Shown here piece after piece: positions 9,047 through 18,170 of a stretch of 64,000 nucleotides of DNA; position 1 is the first letter of the stretch; each line of letters starts with the position of its first letter. Below the pieces are notes generated by a model. That model ran no database searches. It saw nothing but the letters and a program-made list of their open reading frames with translations, and was not told the origin of the DNA. This stretch comes from Leisingera sp. ANG-M1 (lineage in GTDB: Bacteria > Pseudomonadota > Alphaproteobacteria > Rhodobacterales > Rhodobacteraceae). The position numbers and the translations under genes are program-made. The stretch is from assembly GCF_000813745.1 (NCBI RefSeq), contig NZ_JWLC01000010.1, positions 64,522-128,521 on the forward strand, written 5' to 3'.

Positions 9047-9097
9047 GCACCGGCAAGGCGATTTTGACGGCCTTTCCGGGCGGTGGAGGCCGCGCGT

Positions 9098-10273
9098 ATG
9101 ACCAGGCTGCGTATCACCGGGCTGCGGGCAACCCCCGTCAACATCCCGTTGGAAAAGCCAATGTGGTGGACTGGCGGACATTATCCCGGCACTTCAAAAA
9201 CCATCATTGAGGTGGAAACCGACCAGGGTCTGCTAGGCCTGGGCGAGGCGCCGTCTGTCGATGTGGTGGACAGCATCCACGCGATGGGCGAGCGGCTGAT
9301 CGGGGCCGACGCGCTGGATATCGCAGGCTGTGAAGCCCTGTGCGTGCCGCCCTGGCAGATCGTGCAGAACACCGACGACAGCTCGGTCGTGAAGGCCTTC
9401 GGTGCAATCGAAATCGCCCTGTGGGATCTGCGCGGCAAGGTGGCTGATGAGCCGCTCTACCGGCTTTTGGGCGGGGCCGTGCGCAAGGAGATCCCGTTCA
9501 CCGAATATTTCGGCTACCGCGATGGCGGCGAGATGGAGCCGCAAGCGGTGGCCGACTACTGTCTGAGGATGCAGGAAGAGCATGGATCGACCATGTTCGA
9601 GGGCAAGCTGATCCTGGGCGATCCTGAGCTGGAGATCGATACGGTCAAGGCGCTGCGCGAGACCCTGGGGCGCAAGGCGATGCTGCGGCTGGACAGCAAT
9701 ATGCAGTACTCGCTGCCCACCGCGATGCGCCTGTTCCGCGAGATCGAGCCTTATAACATCCGCAACTACGAAGACCCGGTTGCGACGTTTGAGGAAATGG
9801 CGGAGCTGCGCCGCCACTTCACCATTCCGATTTCAACCCATGTGCCGGACATCCGCCGCGCGGTGGCGCTGGGTGCGCCTGACTACATCGTCACCAATTT
9901 CGCGGTGCTGGGCGGGATTGCCCGGGCTGTGCGCTTCATCGGCGCCTGCGAGGCGATGGGCGTCGGCTTCTGGTGCTACTCGGGCGATGCGGGCATTGCC
10001 ACAGCGGGCTATCTGCATATGTCGGCTGCGATGCCCTGGATCACCGAGCCAAGCCAGTCGCTGTTCCGCTGGCAGATCGGCGATGTGATCGAAGGCGGCC
10101 CGTTCCGCCAGAAAAACAACGTGATTGCCGTGCCCGAAGGGCCGGGCCTGGGGGTGACCCTGGACCGCGGCGCCCTGCAGCACTGGCACAGCCATCTGGT
10201 CGAGAACGGACCGCTCGACCACTTTTATGACCCTGCAAAACCCGGCCGTTTCCGCCGTTTGCCCCTGAACTGA
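9098..10273 (+). CDS. Enolase-superfamily enzyme (mandelate racemase/glucarate dehydratase-like)
   Basis: 391-residue enolase-superfamily protein with an N-terminal capping domain and a C-terminal barrel. Metal-ligand motifs are seen: LRLDSN (first Asp) and NYEDPV (Glu), followed by an ISTHVPD segment. The second barrel strand has a single lysine (EGKLIL) rather than the classical KxK. The reaction should begin with proton abstraction alpha to a carboxylate (racemisation, epimerisation or dehydration); the substrate cannot be named. Enolase-superfamily epimerases for betaines such as hydroxyproline betaine are known, and the demethylase context makes that kind of role plausible. GGAGG at 9085-9089 selects ATG 9098 over GTG 9083. 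Confidence 0.85.
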   Translation: MTRLRITGLRATPVNIPLEKPMWWTGGHYPGTSKTIIEVETDQGLLGLGEAPSVDVVDSIHAMGERLIGADALDIAGCEALCVPPWQIVQNTDDSSVVKAFGAIEIALWDLRGKVADEPLYRLLGGAVRKEIPFTEYFGYRDGGEMEPQAVADYCLRMQEEHGSTMFEGKLILGDPELEIDTVKALRETLGRKAMLRLDSNMQYSLPTAMRLFREIEPYNIRNYEDPVATFEEMAELRRHFTIPISTHVPDIRRAVALGAPDYIVTNFAVLGGIARAVRFIGACEAMGVGFWCYSGDAGIATAGYLHMSAAMPWITEPSQSLFRWQIGDVIEGGPFRQKNNVIAVPEGPGLGVTLDRGALQHWHSHLVENGPLDHFYDPAKPGRFRRLPLN

Positions 10274-10284
10274 GGACAAAACCC

Positions 10285-12759
10285 ATGTCAGACAATTTTG
10301 CCCAATCGACGCTCAACATCCACAAGGAGGAGAGCACAGGCGACAAGAAGCTGCCGAGCCACGCCAAGGCGGTGATCATCGGCGGCGGCGTTGTTGGCTG
10401 CTCGATCCTGTTCCACCTGGCCAAATTCGGCTGGAAGGACGTGGTGCTGCTGGAGCGTGACGAGCTGACCTCCGGCTCCTCCTGGCACGCTGCGGGGCAG
10501 ATCCATACGATTTCGTCCGATCCCAACATCTCGCGCCTGCAGAGCTATACCATCGATCTGTACAAGGAGATCGAGGAAACATCCGGCCACAGCGTTGGCC
10601 TGCACATCACCGGCGGTTTCTACTTGGCCTCGAACAAGACCTGGTACGATTACCTGAAGCGGGAACGCTCCAAGGCGCGCTACATGGGCCTGAACCAAGA
10701 ATTCATCAGCCCCAAGGAGGTGGCCGAGCGCCATCCGCTGATTGACCCGAAACATTACCACGCGGCGCTGTGGGATGATCAGGACGGCGATCTGGACCCA
10801 TCGGGCGCGACCTATGCATTCGCGAAATCCGCCCGGGTGCATGGCGCGCAGTATTTCACCCATACTCCGGTGACCGGTACCACCCAGCGCCCGGATGGCA
10901 GCTGGGATGTGGTGACCCCGCGGGGCGTCATCAATGCCGAGCATATCGTGAACTGCGGCGGCCTGTGGGCACGTGAGGTTGGCCATATGCAGGGCATCAA
11001 CCTGCCGGTGCAGCCGATGGAGCACCACTATCTGATCACCGACAAGATCGACGCGGTGGCCAACCACCCGACCCGCCTGCCGGCCGGTATCGACTATGAG
11101 GCGAACATCTACTTCCGGCAGGAACGTCAGGGCATGCTGCTGGGTACCTATGAGCCGAAAGGTACACCCTGGAAAGTGGACGGCACCCCCTGGGACTTTG
11201 GCCACGAGCTTCTGCAGCCTGATTTGGACCGGATTGCCGACCGTCTGGAAATGTCGTTTGAACGTATCCCGGCGATCGGCGAGGCGGGCATCAAGGATAT
11301 GATCAACGGGCCGTTCACCTTCGGTCCCGATGGCAACCCGATGATCGGCCCGGTTCCGGGCATGAAGAACTACTGGTGCGCTGTGGGCGTGATGGCGGGC
11401 TTCTGCCAGGGCGGCGGTGTCGGCCTGACCATGGCCGAGTGGATGATCGACGGTGAGCCTTCGATCGACGTCTGGGCGATGGATGTGGCGCGGTTCGGCG
11501 ACTTTGCGACCCCCGACTGGGGCACCGTGAAGTCGACCGAGAATTACGAGCGCCGCTTTGTGATGACCTTCCCGAACGAGACGCTGCCGAAGGGCCGGAT
11601 GCAGAAAACCACCGCGCTTTATGACCGGCTGGTCGCCAAGGGCGCGCGGATGGGGCAGGGCTTTGGCCTGGAGAACGCGCTGTGGTTTGCCGATGGGCCG
11701 GAGGATGCGCATGAAGAGCCTACTTTCCAGCGCAACCGCTCGCACGACTATGTGGCGCGCGAGGTCAAAGCCGTGCGCGAGGCCGTGGGCGGCATTGAAG
11801 TTGCCAACTTTGCCAAGCATGAGTTCAAGGGCGCAGGCGCACGGGCCTATCTGGACCGGGTGCTGGCGGGCTATGTGCCCAAACCCGGCCGCCTGACCCT
11901 GACACCGATGCTGACGCCCAAGGGCAAGCTCTATGGCGATCTGACCGTGGCCTGCCTGGCTGAGGATCATTTCATGCTGTTCGGCTCCGGCACCATGCAG
12001 GAGGCGCACCGCCGCTGGTTTGAAAAGGACCTGCCCGCAGACGTGGCCTACCAGAACGTCTCGGACGATTGGCATGGTATTGCGCTTTCGGGTCCGAAAT
12101 CGCGGGAGCTGCTGCAGCGGATCACCCGCGAGGATGTCTCGGGCGAGGCGTTCAAGTTCCGCGACCTGCGCCAGACCTTTGTTGGCGGCGTGCCGGTGAT
12201 CCTGAACCGGATCAGCTTCTCGGGCGAGCTGGGCTATGAGATCTACTGCAAGCCGCAGTACCTGCTGCGCCTGGCGGAAGCGATCGAAGATGCCGGGGGT
12301 GATCTGGGCTACCGTTGGTATGGCGCGCGGGCGCTGATGTCGATGCGCCTGGAGAAGGGCTGGGGTGTGTGGACCCTGGATTTCCGTCCTGACTTTGACG
12401 CGGTGGAAAGCGGCATGGATGTCTTCATCAATTGGAAGAAGGATTTTGTTGGCAAGGAGGCCGCACTTGCTGCCAAGGAAGCCGGTCCGAGCCGCAAGCT
12501 GGTCACCATGACCATCGACGTGGACGGCATCGATGTCTCCAACGACGAGGCGATCCTGAAGGATGGCGAGGCAGTGGGCTACATCTCCTCCGGCGGTTAT
12601 GCGCATCACGCGCAGACCTCGATGGCGATGGGCTATGTTTCGGCGGAGCACACCGGTGCGGGCACCAAGCTGCAGGTCGAGATCCTGGGCGAGATGTATG
12701 ACGCTGAAGTGCTGGGCGCGCCGATCTATGACGCCAACGGCGCCAACATGCGTGCCTGA
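10285..12759 (+). CDS. FAD-dependent demethylating dehydrogenase with GcvT-like domain (dimethylglycine/sarcosine dehydrogenase type)
   Basis: 824 residues. The N-terminal half is a DAO-type flavoprotein with Rossmann motif GGGVVG (residues 33-38), Glu57 for FAD ribose, and SSWHAAGQ with His68 at the position that binds FAD covalently in dimethylglycine/sarcosine dehydrogenases. The C-terminal half is an aminomethyltransferase (GcvT) fold that in relatives takes the methyl carbon onto tetrahydrofolate. Expected reaction: oxidative N-demethylation giving 5,10-methylene-THF. It starts 11 bp after the enolase-like gene and ends 22 bp before the regulator, so it is in one operon. The exact N-methyl substrate is not determined. 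Confidence 0.9.
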   Translation: MSDNFAQSTLNIHKEESTGDKKLPSHAKAVIIGGGVVGCSILFHLAKFGWKDVVLLERDELTSGSSWHAAGQIHTISSDPNISRLQSYTIDLYKEIEETSGHSVGLHITGGFYLASNKTWYDYLKRERSKARYMGLNQEFISPKEVAERHPLIDPKHYHAALWDDQDGDLDPSGATYAFAKSARVHGAQYFTHTPVTGTTQRPDGSWDVVTPRGVINAEHIVNCGGLWAREVGHMQGINLPVQPMEHHYLITDKIDAVANHPTRLPAGIDYEANIYFRQERQGMLLGTYEPKGTPWKVDGTPWDFGHELLQPDLDRIADRLEMSFERIPAIGEAGIKDMINGPFTFGPDGNPMIGPVPGMKNYWCAVGVMAGFCQGGGVGLTMAEWMIDGEPSIDVWAMDVARFGDFATPDWGTVKSTENYERRFVMTFPNETLPKGRMQKTTALYDRLVAKGARMGQGFGLENALWFADGPEDAHEEPTFQRNRSHDYVAREVKAVREAVGGIEVANFAKHEFKGAGARAYLDRVLAGYVPKPGRLTLTPMLTPKGKLYGDLTVACLAEDHFMLFGSGTMQEAHRRWFEKDLPADVAYQNVSDDWHGIALSGPKSRELLQRITREDVSGEAFKFRDLRQTFVGGVPVILNRISFSGELGYEIYCKPQYLLRLAEAIEDAGGDLGYRWYGARALMSMRLEKGWGVWTLDFRPDFDAVESGMDVFINWKKDFVGKEAALAAKEAGPSRKLVTMTIDVDGIDVSNDEAILKDGEAVGYISSGGYAHHAQTSMAMGYVSAEHTGAGTKLQVEILGEMYDAEVLGAPIYDANGANMRA

Positions 12760-12781
12760 TCCGAGCAGGGGAGCGGAAACC

Positions 12782-13765
12782 ATGACCAAACCCATGCGGA
12801 AGCTCCCCGAAGCGGCCGAGGCCGTGCCGGCCTGCCGCTGCGTCTTCCTGCTGCTGCCCACCTTCTCGCCGCTGGACCTGTCCAGCGCGGTAGCAGCGCT
12901 GGAGGCTGCGAACAGCCATGACGGGACCGCGCGCTATGACTGGCGCGTGGTCAGTGAGGACGGCTTATCGGTCACTGCGCCTAACGGGCTGAGCGTGGCA
13001 GTGGACGGCGGCTTGCCGGATCTGACCCGTGGCGACATGGTCTTTGTCTGCGGCGGCCAGGGGTCCGAGCCGGGCGTCTCACTGAAGGTGCTGGGCTGGC
13101 TGCGCAAGGCGCAGCGCATGGGGGTGACCCTCGGTGCGCTGGGCGGCGGGGTGCTGGCGCTGGCGCGCTCTGGCCTGCTGGCCGGGCGCCAGGTGTCGGC
13201 CCATTGGGCGCTGCGGGCAATCCTCTCCGAAGCCCATCCGGACGTGGAGGTTAGAAGCTCGCTGTTCACCATGGAAAGCAAGCTGATCACCTGCGCCGGC
13301 GGCACCGCCACCGTCGACATGATGCTGAACCTGATCTCGGATCACTGCGGCCCGGAGGTGGCAACCGGGGCTGCAGATCTGATGGTCTGCTCCTCCGCCC
13401 GCAAGGGCAGTCAGGACCAGACCATTTCCGAGTACGGCCGCGCAGGCGTGCGGCACGAAAAGCTTGCCGCTGCGCTCAGCCTGATGCGCAGCAACCTGGA
13501 GGAGCCTTTGACCCCGGGCGGCATCGCCGATCTGGTCGGCCTTTCGGTGCGCCAGCTTGAACGGCTGTTCTCGAAATACCTGCAGACCACGCCCAAGGTC
13601 TATTACACAAGGCTGCGGCTGGACTATGCGCGCAGCCTGCTCTTGCAGACCAACATGCGGATCATCGACGTGGCGCTGGCGTCCGGCTTCAACAGCCAGA
13701 CCCATTTCGCCAAGGTCTACCGCCGCTATTTCGGCAAGTCGCCGCATCAGGAACGGCCGTTCTGA
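12782..13765 (+). CDS. GlxA-type AraC regulator (GATase1-like plus AraC HTH)
   Basis: 327 residues: an N-terminal DJ-1/PfpI (GATase1-like) sensor domain, about residues 15-190, and a C-terminal AraC/XylS double helix-turn-helix, residues 225-325 (IADLVGLSVRQLERLF and IDVALASGFNSQTHFAKVYR). This architecture is shared by GbdR and CdhR, activators of betaine and carnitine catabolism in Pseudomonas, which fits the upstream demethylation genes. A GGGGAG run lies just before ATG 12782. It is the last gene of the operon and is followed by a strong hairpin. Confidence 0.9.
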   Translation: MTKPMRKLPEAAEAVPACRCVFLLLPTFSPLDLSSAVAALEAANSHDGTARYDWRVVSEDGLSVTAPNGLSVAVDGGLPDLTRGDMVFVCGGQGSEPGVSLKVLGWLRKAQRMGVTLGALGGGVLALARSGLLAGRQVSAHWALRAILSEAHPDVEVRSSLFTMESKLITCAGGTATVDMMLNLISDHCGPEVATGAADLMVCSSARKGSQDQTISEYGRAGVRHEKLAAALSLMRSNLEEPLTPGGIADLVGLSVRQLERLFSKYLQTTPKVYYTRLRLDYARSLLLQTNMRIIDVALASGFNSQTHFAKVYRRYFGKSPHQERPF

Positions 13766-13773
13766 GGGCCGCT

Positions 13774-13800
13774 GCGCTGGGCTGACGGTCAGCCCGGCGC
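13774..13800. terminator. Bidirectional terminator hairpin
   Basis: GCGCTGGGCTGA / TCAGCCCGGCGC forms a stem of about 12 bp (one T-G pair) around a CGG loop, between the converging AraC-type and DUF1348 genes. Confidence 0.7.
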
Positions 13801-13817
13801 TTTGCAAACCTTAGCGG

Positions 13818-14291
13818 TCAGAGGCCCAGGTCGCTGAGGCCCGGGTGGTCTGCCGGGCGGGGGCCTTGCGGCCAGTGGAACAGGCGGTCCGCCTCGGCGA
13901 TCTTCAGATCGTTGATCGAGGCAAACCGGTGCGCCATGCGGCCGTCTACGGCAAATTCCCAGTTCTCATTGCCATAGGACCGGTACCACTGGCCGGAGGC
14001 ATCGTGCCACTCGTAGGCATAACGGACGGCAATGCGGTTGCCATCAAAGGCCCAAAGCTCCTTGATCAGCCGGTATTCCAGCTCACGGTCCCATTTGCCA
14101 GCCAGGAAGGCCTGCACCGCATCGCGGCCCTGGGGAAAATCGGTGCGGTTCCGCCATTTGGTGTCCGGAGTATAGGCCAGTGCGACGGCCTCGGGGTTTC
14201 GGCTGTTCCATCCATCCTCAGCGGCGCGGACTTTGGCAATTGCAGTTTCGCGGGTGAATGGCGGCAGCGGCGGGCGGGGGGCTTCTGTCAT
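13818..14291 (-). CDS. DUF1348 / NTF2-like (SnoaL-fold) protein
   Basis: 157-residue single-domain protein of the DUF1348 family in the NTF2-like superfamily, recognised by [32 protein letters not shown] and [21 protein letters not shown] segments. The family has no established reaction; members are often linked to TetR regulators. Here a TetR gene diverges and the two share paired operators. Start at ATG 14291; the upstream in-frame codons overlap the operator. Cytoplasmic, no signal. Confidence 0.85.
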   Translation of the reverse strand: MTEAPRPPLPPFTRETAIAKVRAAEDGWNSRNPEAVALAYTPDTKWRNRTDFPQGRDAVQAFLAGKWDRELEYRLIKELWAFDGNRIAVRYAYEWHDASGQWYRSYGNENWEFAVDGRMAHRFASINDLKIAEADRLFHWPQGPRPADHPGLSDLGL

Positions 14292-14298
14292 GTTTGTG

Positions 14299-14341
14299 TA
14301 CCGATCTGTTAACTTTCGATGCAAAGGTGTACAGATCGGTA
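14299..14341. promoter_or_regulatory. Paired TetR-type operator
   Basis: TACCGATCTGT (14299-14309) and its exact reverse complement ACAGATCGGTA (14331-14341) face each other across 21 bp, about three helical turns centre to centre. Each arm is itself nearly palindromic around GATC, so each could bind a dimer. The site lies just upstream of the DUF1348 start and on the tetR side of the intergenic region. Confidence 0.7.
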
Positions 14342-14469
14342 AATGATTTCAAGAGTGTCAGCGCGAAAACTCGCAGGACAGAAGCGCGGCTGTTGGGGTC
14401 GGAGACGGGAAATGGCTGAAAACAAGGGGGTTATCTTGACCCGCCCGGCGCAGATAATATTCACTGGCT

Positions 14470-14490
14470 GGGACGGAAACTGTCCCACTG
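14470..14490. promoter_or_regulatory. Small hairpin next to the tetR ribosome site
   Basis: GGGACGG-AAA-CTGTCCC, a 7-bp imperfect dyad (one G-T pair), lies directly before the GGAG of the TetR gene. It could be a further operator or a leader hairpin; function unknown. Confidence 0.35.
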
Positions 14491-14498
14491 GAGCGTTC

Positions 14499-15062
14499 AT
14501 GCGGCCCAACAAACGTGCCGAGCTGATTCGAAAATCGTTGGATCTATTCTACCGGAACGGCTTTCACGCCACCGGCATGGACTTGGTGGCGGCTGAAACC
14601 GGGGTGTCGAAAACCTCAATCTACAAGCATTTCCGCTCCAAGGAGGAGCTGATCCTGGCGGTGCTGCAACTGCGGGACGAGGATTTCCGTGGCTGGCTGT
14701 TTCAGCGGCTGGAGGAGCTGGCGGATACGCCCCGCGGACAGCTGGAAGCGTTGTTCGATGCGCTAGGGGAGTGGTTCGAACAGCCGGGGTTCCAGGGCTG
14801 CATGTTCATCAAGGCCAGCGCCGAATATCAGGCCGGCGAGGATCCGATCAACATGCAGTCGGCCGGGCACAAGCGATTGCTGCAGGAGCATTTCGCAGGC
14901 CTGGCTGCTAAGGCCGGGGCGCAGGAACCCGCGGCGCTGGCCCGGCAGCTTATGATCCTGAAGGAAGGCGCCATTGTGCTGGCAGCGATGAACCACAGCC
15001 CGGCTCCGGCCGGAGACGGGCGCCAAGCGGCGCTGGCCTTGATCGACCTGGCAATCAGATAG
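14499..15062 (+). CDS. TetR/AcrR-family regulator
   Basis: 187-residue TetR-family repressor. The N-terminal HTH includes TGVSKTSIYKHFRSKEEL (about residues 35-52); the C-terminal ligand domain matches the YxAF/PsrA-like group (GWFEQPGFQGCMFIKA segment). ATG 14499 is chosen for the GGAG 5 nt upstream; a longer reading from 14343 has no ribosome site and would overlap the operator. It probably represses both itself and the divergent DUF1348 gene. Inducer unknown. Confidence 0.87.
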   Translation: MRPNKRAELIRKSLDLFYRNGFHATGMDLVAAETGVSKTSIYKHFRSKEELILAVLQLRDEDFRGWLFQRLEELADTPRGQLEALFDALGEWFEQPGFQGCMFIKASAEYQAGEDPINMQSAGHKRLLQEHFAGLAAKAGAQEPAALARQLMILKEGAIVLAAMNHSPAPAGDGRQAALALIDLAIR

Positions 15063-15121
15063 CTGTCACCAGAACCGTCAGGCAGGATTGCCGTCGGAAC
15101 CTCTGTCTTCATTTTCAGGAA

Positions 15122-15136
15122 GGGTGGTAGCGGAGG
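15122..15136. repeat. 15-bp direct repeat of the tRNA-Met 3' end (att-like, left)
   Basis: GGGTGGTAGCGGAGG is identical to 27015-27029, which is the last 12 nt of tRNA-Met (acceptor strand plus CCA) and 3 flanking bases, in the same orientation. Imperfect similarity extends further left (TTTCA.GA). The two copies bracket 11.9 kb lying on the 3' side of the tRNA, the geometry of tRNA-targeted integration. No integrase remains. Confidence 0.6.
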
Positions 15137-15304
15137 TGTGTTTTGGGCGCAAACCCCACCTTGTGAGCCTTTTGCCGGTTCATATTAAACAAGAGAGGGC
15201 GATTTGAAATTGCGGCGATGTTCTTACGAAGATTTTGCTGGCCGCGTATGCAGATCCGCTGCGGCAGGGTTGTTCTGTACTGAAACTGTCAGGGGCCGAA
15301 ACCC

Positions 15305-16759
15305 CTAACTGCGCAAGCGAATTGCTACATTTTTTGTTTGAACATAGTTCAATAACGCCTCTCGGCCCTTTTCACGTCCATAGCCGGACTGGCCGTAGCC
15401 GCCAAACGGGGTTTCAACACCGCCTGCGTACCACTCGTTCACATAGACTTGTCCGGCGCGCAATTGGCGGGCTGCCTGCGTGGCGCGGTCAAGGTCGCGG
15501 GTGAAGACGCCGCTGGCCAGACCGAAGGGGGTACTGTTGGCGATTTCGACCGCCTCGGCGGCGGTGCGGAATTTCAGAACCGACAGCACCGGGCCGAACA
15601 CTTCTTCGCGGGCGATGGACATGCCGGGGGTGACATCGCACAGGAGCGTCGGCTCCATGAAGGCACCCGGCAGATTGAGCTTGCGGCCGCCGGCGGCGAG
15701 GCGGGCGCCTTCTTCTGTTGCCTGTGCCACCATGCGCGCCGCCCGGTCGCGCTGAGACTCCGATACCAGAGCCCCCATGTTCGGACCAAATGCTGCTCGG
15801 TCGATTCCGGGGCCGACGGACAGCGACCGGGCCAGAACCGAAATGCGCTCCACCAATTCATCATGGCGGCTTTCATGCACGATGACACGGCTCATGGCCG
15901 AGCAGACTTGGCCTGCGTTGAAATAGATCCCCCAGCGCACGTCGCTCTCAAACGCCTCTAGGTCGGCATCTTCATGCACGATGGCGGCGGATTTTCCGCC
16001 GAGTTCCAGCACGCAGGGCACCACGTTCTGCGCCGCCGCCGTTGCAATTGCGATGCCGGTGGCGACCGAGCCGGTAAAGACCAGCTGGTTGATCTGCGGG
16101 TGCGAAGACAGGGCCGCTCCGGCCTGATGCCCCAACCCGCACAGTATGTTCACGGCACCTGCCGGTAGCCCTGCGGCTTCGGCTGCATGGGCAAACCAAG
16201 CATTTACCAGCGGTGTCAGCTCTGGAGTTTTGATCACAGCTGCGTTGCCGGTGGCCAGCGCCGCCGACAGTGAGCGGGCGGTCATTTCCAGCGGGTAGTT
16301 CCAGGGGATGATCTGGGCCGAGACGCCATAGGGCTCATGGGTGGTGAAGTCGAAATAGCCAGCCCCCAGCGGGATTGAGCGGCCTTCGACCGTTTCTGCC
16401 TGGTTGCCATAGTATTCGAAATAGCGTGCAGCACCTTCGACTTCCATCCGGGCTTCCCACAGCGGCTTGCCCTGCTCAAGCGTCAGCACCGGGGCAATGT
16501 CATCGATGTGATCCAGCAGATAGCGGCCCATCGCTCTGACCATGCGTCCGCGCTCAACCGGCCGCAGATCGCTCAGCGCTCCGGAAAGATGCACCCGCCG
16601 CGCAGCCTGTACGGCCCGGTCCACGTCTGCGGCATCCGCCAGTGCATGTTCTGCCAGCTTCTGGCCGGTGCCTGGGTTGATCACATCGATCCGGCCAGCG
16701 CCGCCGTCTGCCCAGGCGCCGTCGATATAGTTCTGCCAAAAGGGCTTTATGTCCCGCAC
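15305..16759 (-). CDS. NAD(P)-dependent aldehyde dehydrogenase, aminoaldehyde/betaine-aldehyde type
   Basis: 484-residue ALDH oxidising an aldehyde to an acid with NAD(P). Glu252 (LELGGKS) and nucleophile Cys286 (AGQVCSA) are present, with the IIPWNYPL cofactor motif near residue 150. The segment around the nucleophile (GQVCSAMSRVIVHES) resembles betaine-aldehyde and aminoaldehyde dehydrogenases of the ALDH9/10 type more than generic succinate-semialdehyde enzymes; this is a judgement by eye. It is the last gene of the hydroxylase-aldolase-PrpD operon, 63 bp after PrpD, and is proposed to oxidise the aldehyde released by the aldolase. Confidence 0.9.
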   Translation of the reverse strand: MRDIKPFWQNYIDGAWADGGAGRIDVINPGTGQKLAEHALADAADVDRAVQAARRVHLSGALSDLRPVERGRMVRAMGRYLLDHIDDIAPVLTLEQGKPLWEARMEVEGAARYFEYYGNQAETVEGRSIPLGAGYFDFTTHEPYGVSAQIIPWNYPLEMTARSLSAALATGNAAVIKTPELTPLVNAWFAHAAEAAGLPAGAVNILCGLGHQAGAALSSHPQINQLVFTGSVATGIAIATAAAQNVVPCVLELGGKSAAIVHEDADLEAFESDVRWGIYFNAGQVCSAMSRVIVHESRHDELVERISVLARSLSVGPGIDRAAFGPNMGALVSESQRDRAARMVAQATEEGARLAAGGRKLNLPGAFMEPTLLCDVTPGMSIAREEVFGPVLSVLKFRTAAEAVEIANSTPFGLASGVFTRDLDRATQAARQLRAGQVYVNEWYAGGVETPFGGYGQSGYGREKGREALLNYVQTKNVAIRLRS

Positions 16760-16822
16760 AGGTCTTCTCCCCGATGCTGCCGGATGGGTTGCGTTGGATC
16801 GCAGTGCTAAGTTGCCGGGTGC

Positions 16823-18139
16823 TCAGCTTCGGTAGCTGAGCTGTGCGAACATTCCGCTCAGGTCCCGGCTCTCCGGCAGCGCTTCGATGCTTGCCAGGAG
16901 AGTTCGAGCCTTGTCCTGCCCCATGACAGGTTCCGTCAGGCGCAGGAATTTTTCGCGGATCACGCTGTGGCTCACCCGGTTTTCGGGGTCGCCCTGGGCT
17001 TCGGTGACGTCAGACGTCAGGGTGCGCCCGTCGGCCAGCGAGATATGCGCCTGGGCAAAGCGGCGCGCCGGGAAGGCCTCGTTAAAGGCATCGGTTTCTT
17101 CGATCGCGACCATACGGGTCAGGCGCAGAATGTCCGGGTTGCTGAGGCCGGGTTCCATCACTTCACTCACACCGATCGTGCCAGCCACAAGCGCGGCGCC
17201 GACCGAGAAGGGCAGAGAATACTGGGCCTGTTCGGTGGTGGTAGGGATGGCGTTCAGGCGCTTGGCTTCGTGAAAGCTTTCGATCCGGATGGCGGTGATG
17301 TCTGCAGCGGCGAAGTCATGCGCGCGGCGCAGCGCCATTACCGCTTCGGCAGCGGGCTGGGCCCAGCGGCAGACGGGATAGAGCTTGATGTACTGGTCCT
17401 GGATGTACCAGTTTTGCCCCAGGTCGCCCCAGATATCTGCGAGGTCTTCGGCCTCCATCGAAATTGCAGGCGCTCCGGTGAACCCGTCACGGGCAAGATA
17501 GGCGGCGGAAACACCGGCCATCGAGCCCCAGCCGGAACCGTCCCGGACCATGGTCGGCGCGTCGATGCAGCGCATCATCTGGCTGCGTGGCCCGTTGTAT
17601 TCCGCAATTCCCAGCGCTTCGCGGGTGCGGGCGGCGTCCAGGCCCAGGACGCGGGCGCCCATCGCTGCAGCTGCCAGCGCCACCCAAGCGCCAGAGGTGT
17701 GGTAATCGCAGACACTGCGGTGCAGCGCGATGCCGGCGCGGGTGCCGATTTCATAGCCGATGGTGACGAGGGTCAGGAATTCCTCCGCGTCGCTCAAACC
17801 TTCGGCCTGGGCCAGCGCAATGGCGGCGGGAATGACACCGCAGCCGACATGGCCCTTGGTCAGCTTGTGCCCGTCATGGGCATCCAGCGAGTCGATGGTT
17901 GTGGCGTTGGCCAGCGCCGCACCGGCGGCGCTGGCGGTCTTGCCTTCCGGCCAGATCTGCGCGGCCTGGCCGCCGAACATGGTTTGCGCATGGCCGCCGA
18001 TGATCCGCGACATATCCGTCTGCACCGCGCTCATGGCGACGCCAAGGGTGTCCACCAGGGCGCGCACGGCGTCCTGCACGGCTGCTTGTGGCAGGTCCTC
18101 GTAGCGGGTGTTCAGGATGAAACTGATGGCATCGGTCAT
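16823..18139 (-). CDS. MmgE/PrpD-family protein (copy 1)
   Basis: 438-residue MmgE/PrpD protein, a family that includes 2-methylcitrate dehydratase and cis-aconitate decarboxylase. Typical features are DSLDAHDGHKLTKGH near residue 85, CDYHTSGAW and PRSQMMRCID. It is closely similar to the second PrpD gene at 24503. The likely role is (de)hydration or related chemistry on a small carboxylate, but the substrate is unknown. It follows threonine aldolase by 31 bp in the same operon. Start ATG 18139 (MTDAISF); a longer upstream reading runs through the aldolase gene and is rejected. Confidence 0.87.
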   Translation of the reverse strand: MTDAISFILNTRYEDLPQAAVQDAVRALVDTLGVAMSAVQTDMSRIIGGHAQTMFGGQAAQIWPEGKTASAAGAALANATTIDSLDAHDGHKLTKGHVGCGVIPAAIALAQAEGLSDAEEFLTLVTIGYEIGTRAGIALHRSVCDYHTSGAWVALAAAAMGARVLGLDAARTREALGIAEYNGPRSQMMRCIDAPTMVRDGSGWGSMAGVSAAYLARDGFTGAPAISMEAEDLADIWGDLGQNWYIQDQYIKLYPVCRWAQPAAEAVMALRRAHDFAAADITAIRIESFHEAKRLNAIPTTTEQAQYSLPFSVGAALVAGTIGVSEVMEPGLSNPDILRLTRMVAIEETDAFNEAFPARRFAQAHISLADGRTLTSDVTEAQGDPENRVSHSVIREKFLRLTEPVMGQDKARTLLASIEALPESRDLSGMFAQLSYRS

Positions 18140-18170
18140 GCGGGTATCCTTGGTAGCAGGCAGGGCCGGG

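Noticed and set aside
10288-12861. 857-codon open frame antisense to the flavoprotein gene
   Set aside because: It mirrors the codon structure of a certain gene in GC-rich DNA and its translation is His/Arg/Gln-rich with no family. The same holds for other long antisense frames such as 24446-26488, 38379-40448 and 48914-50176.
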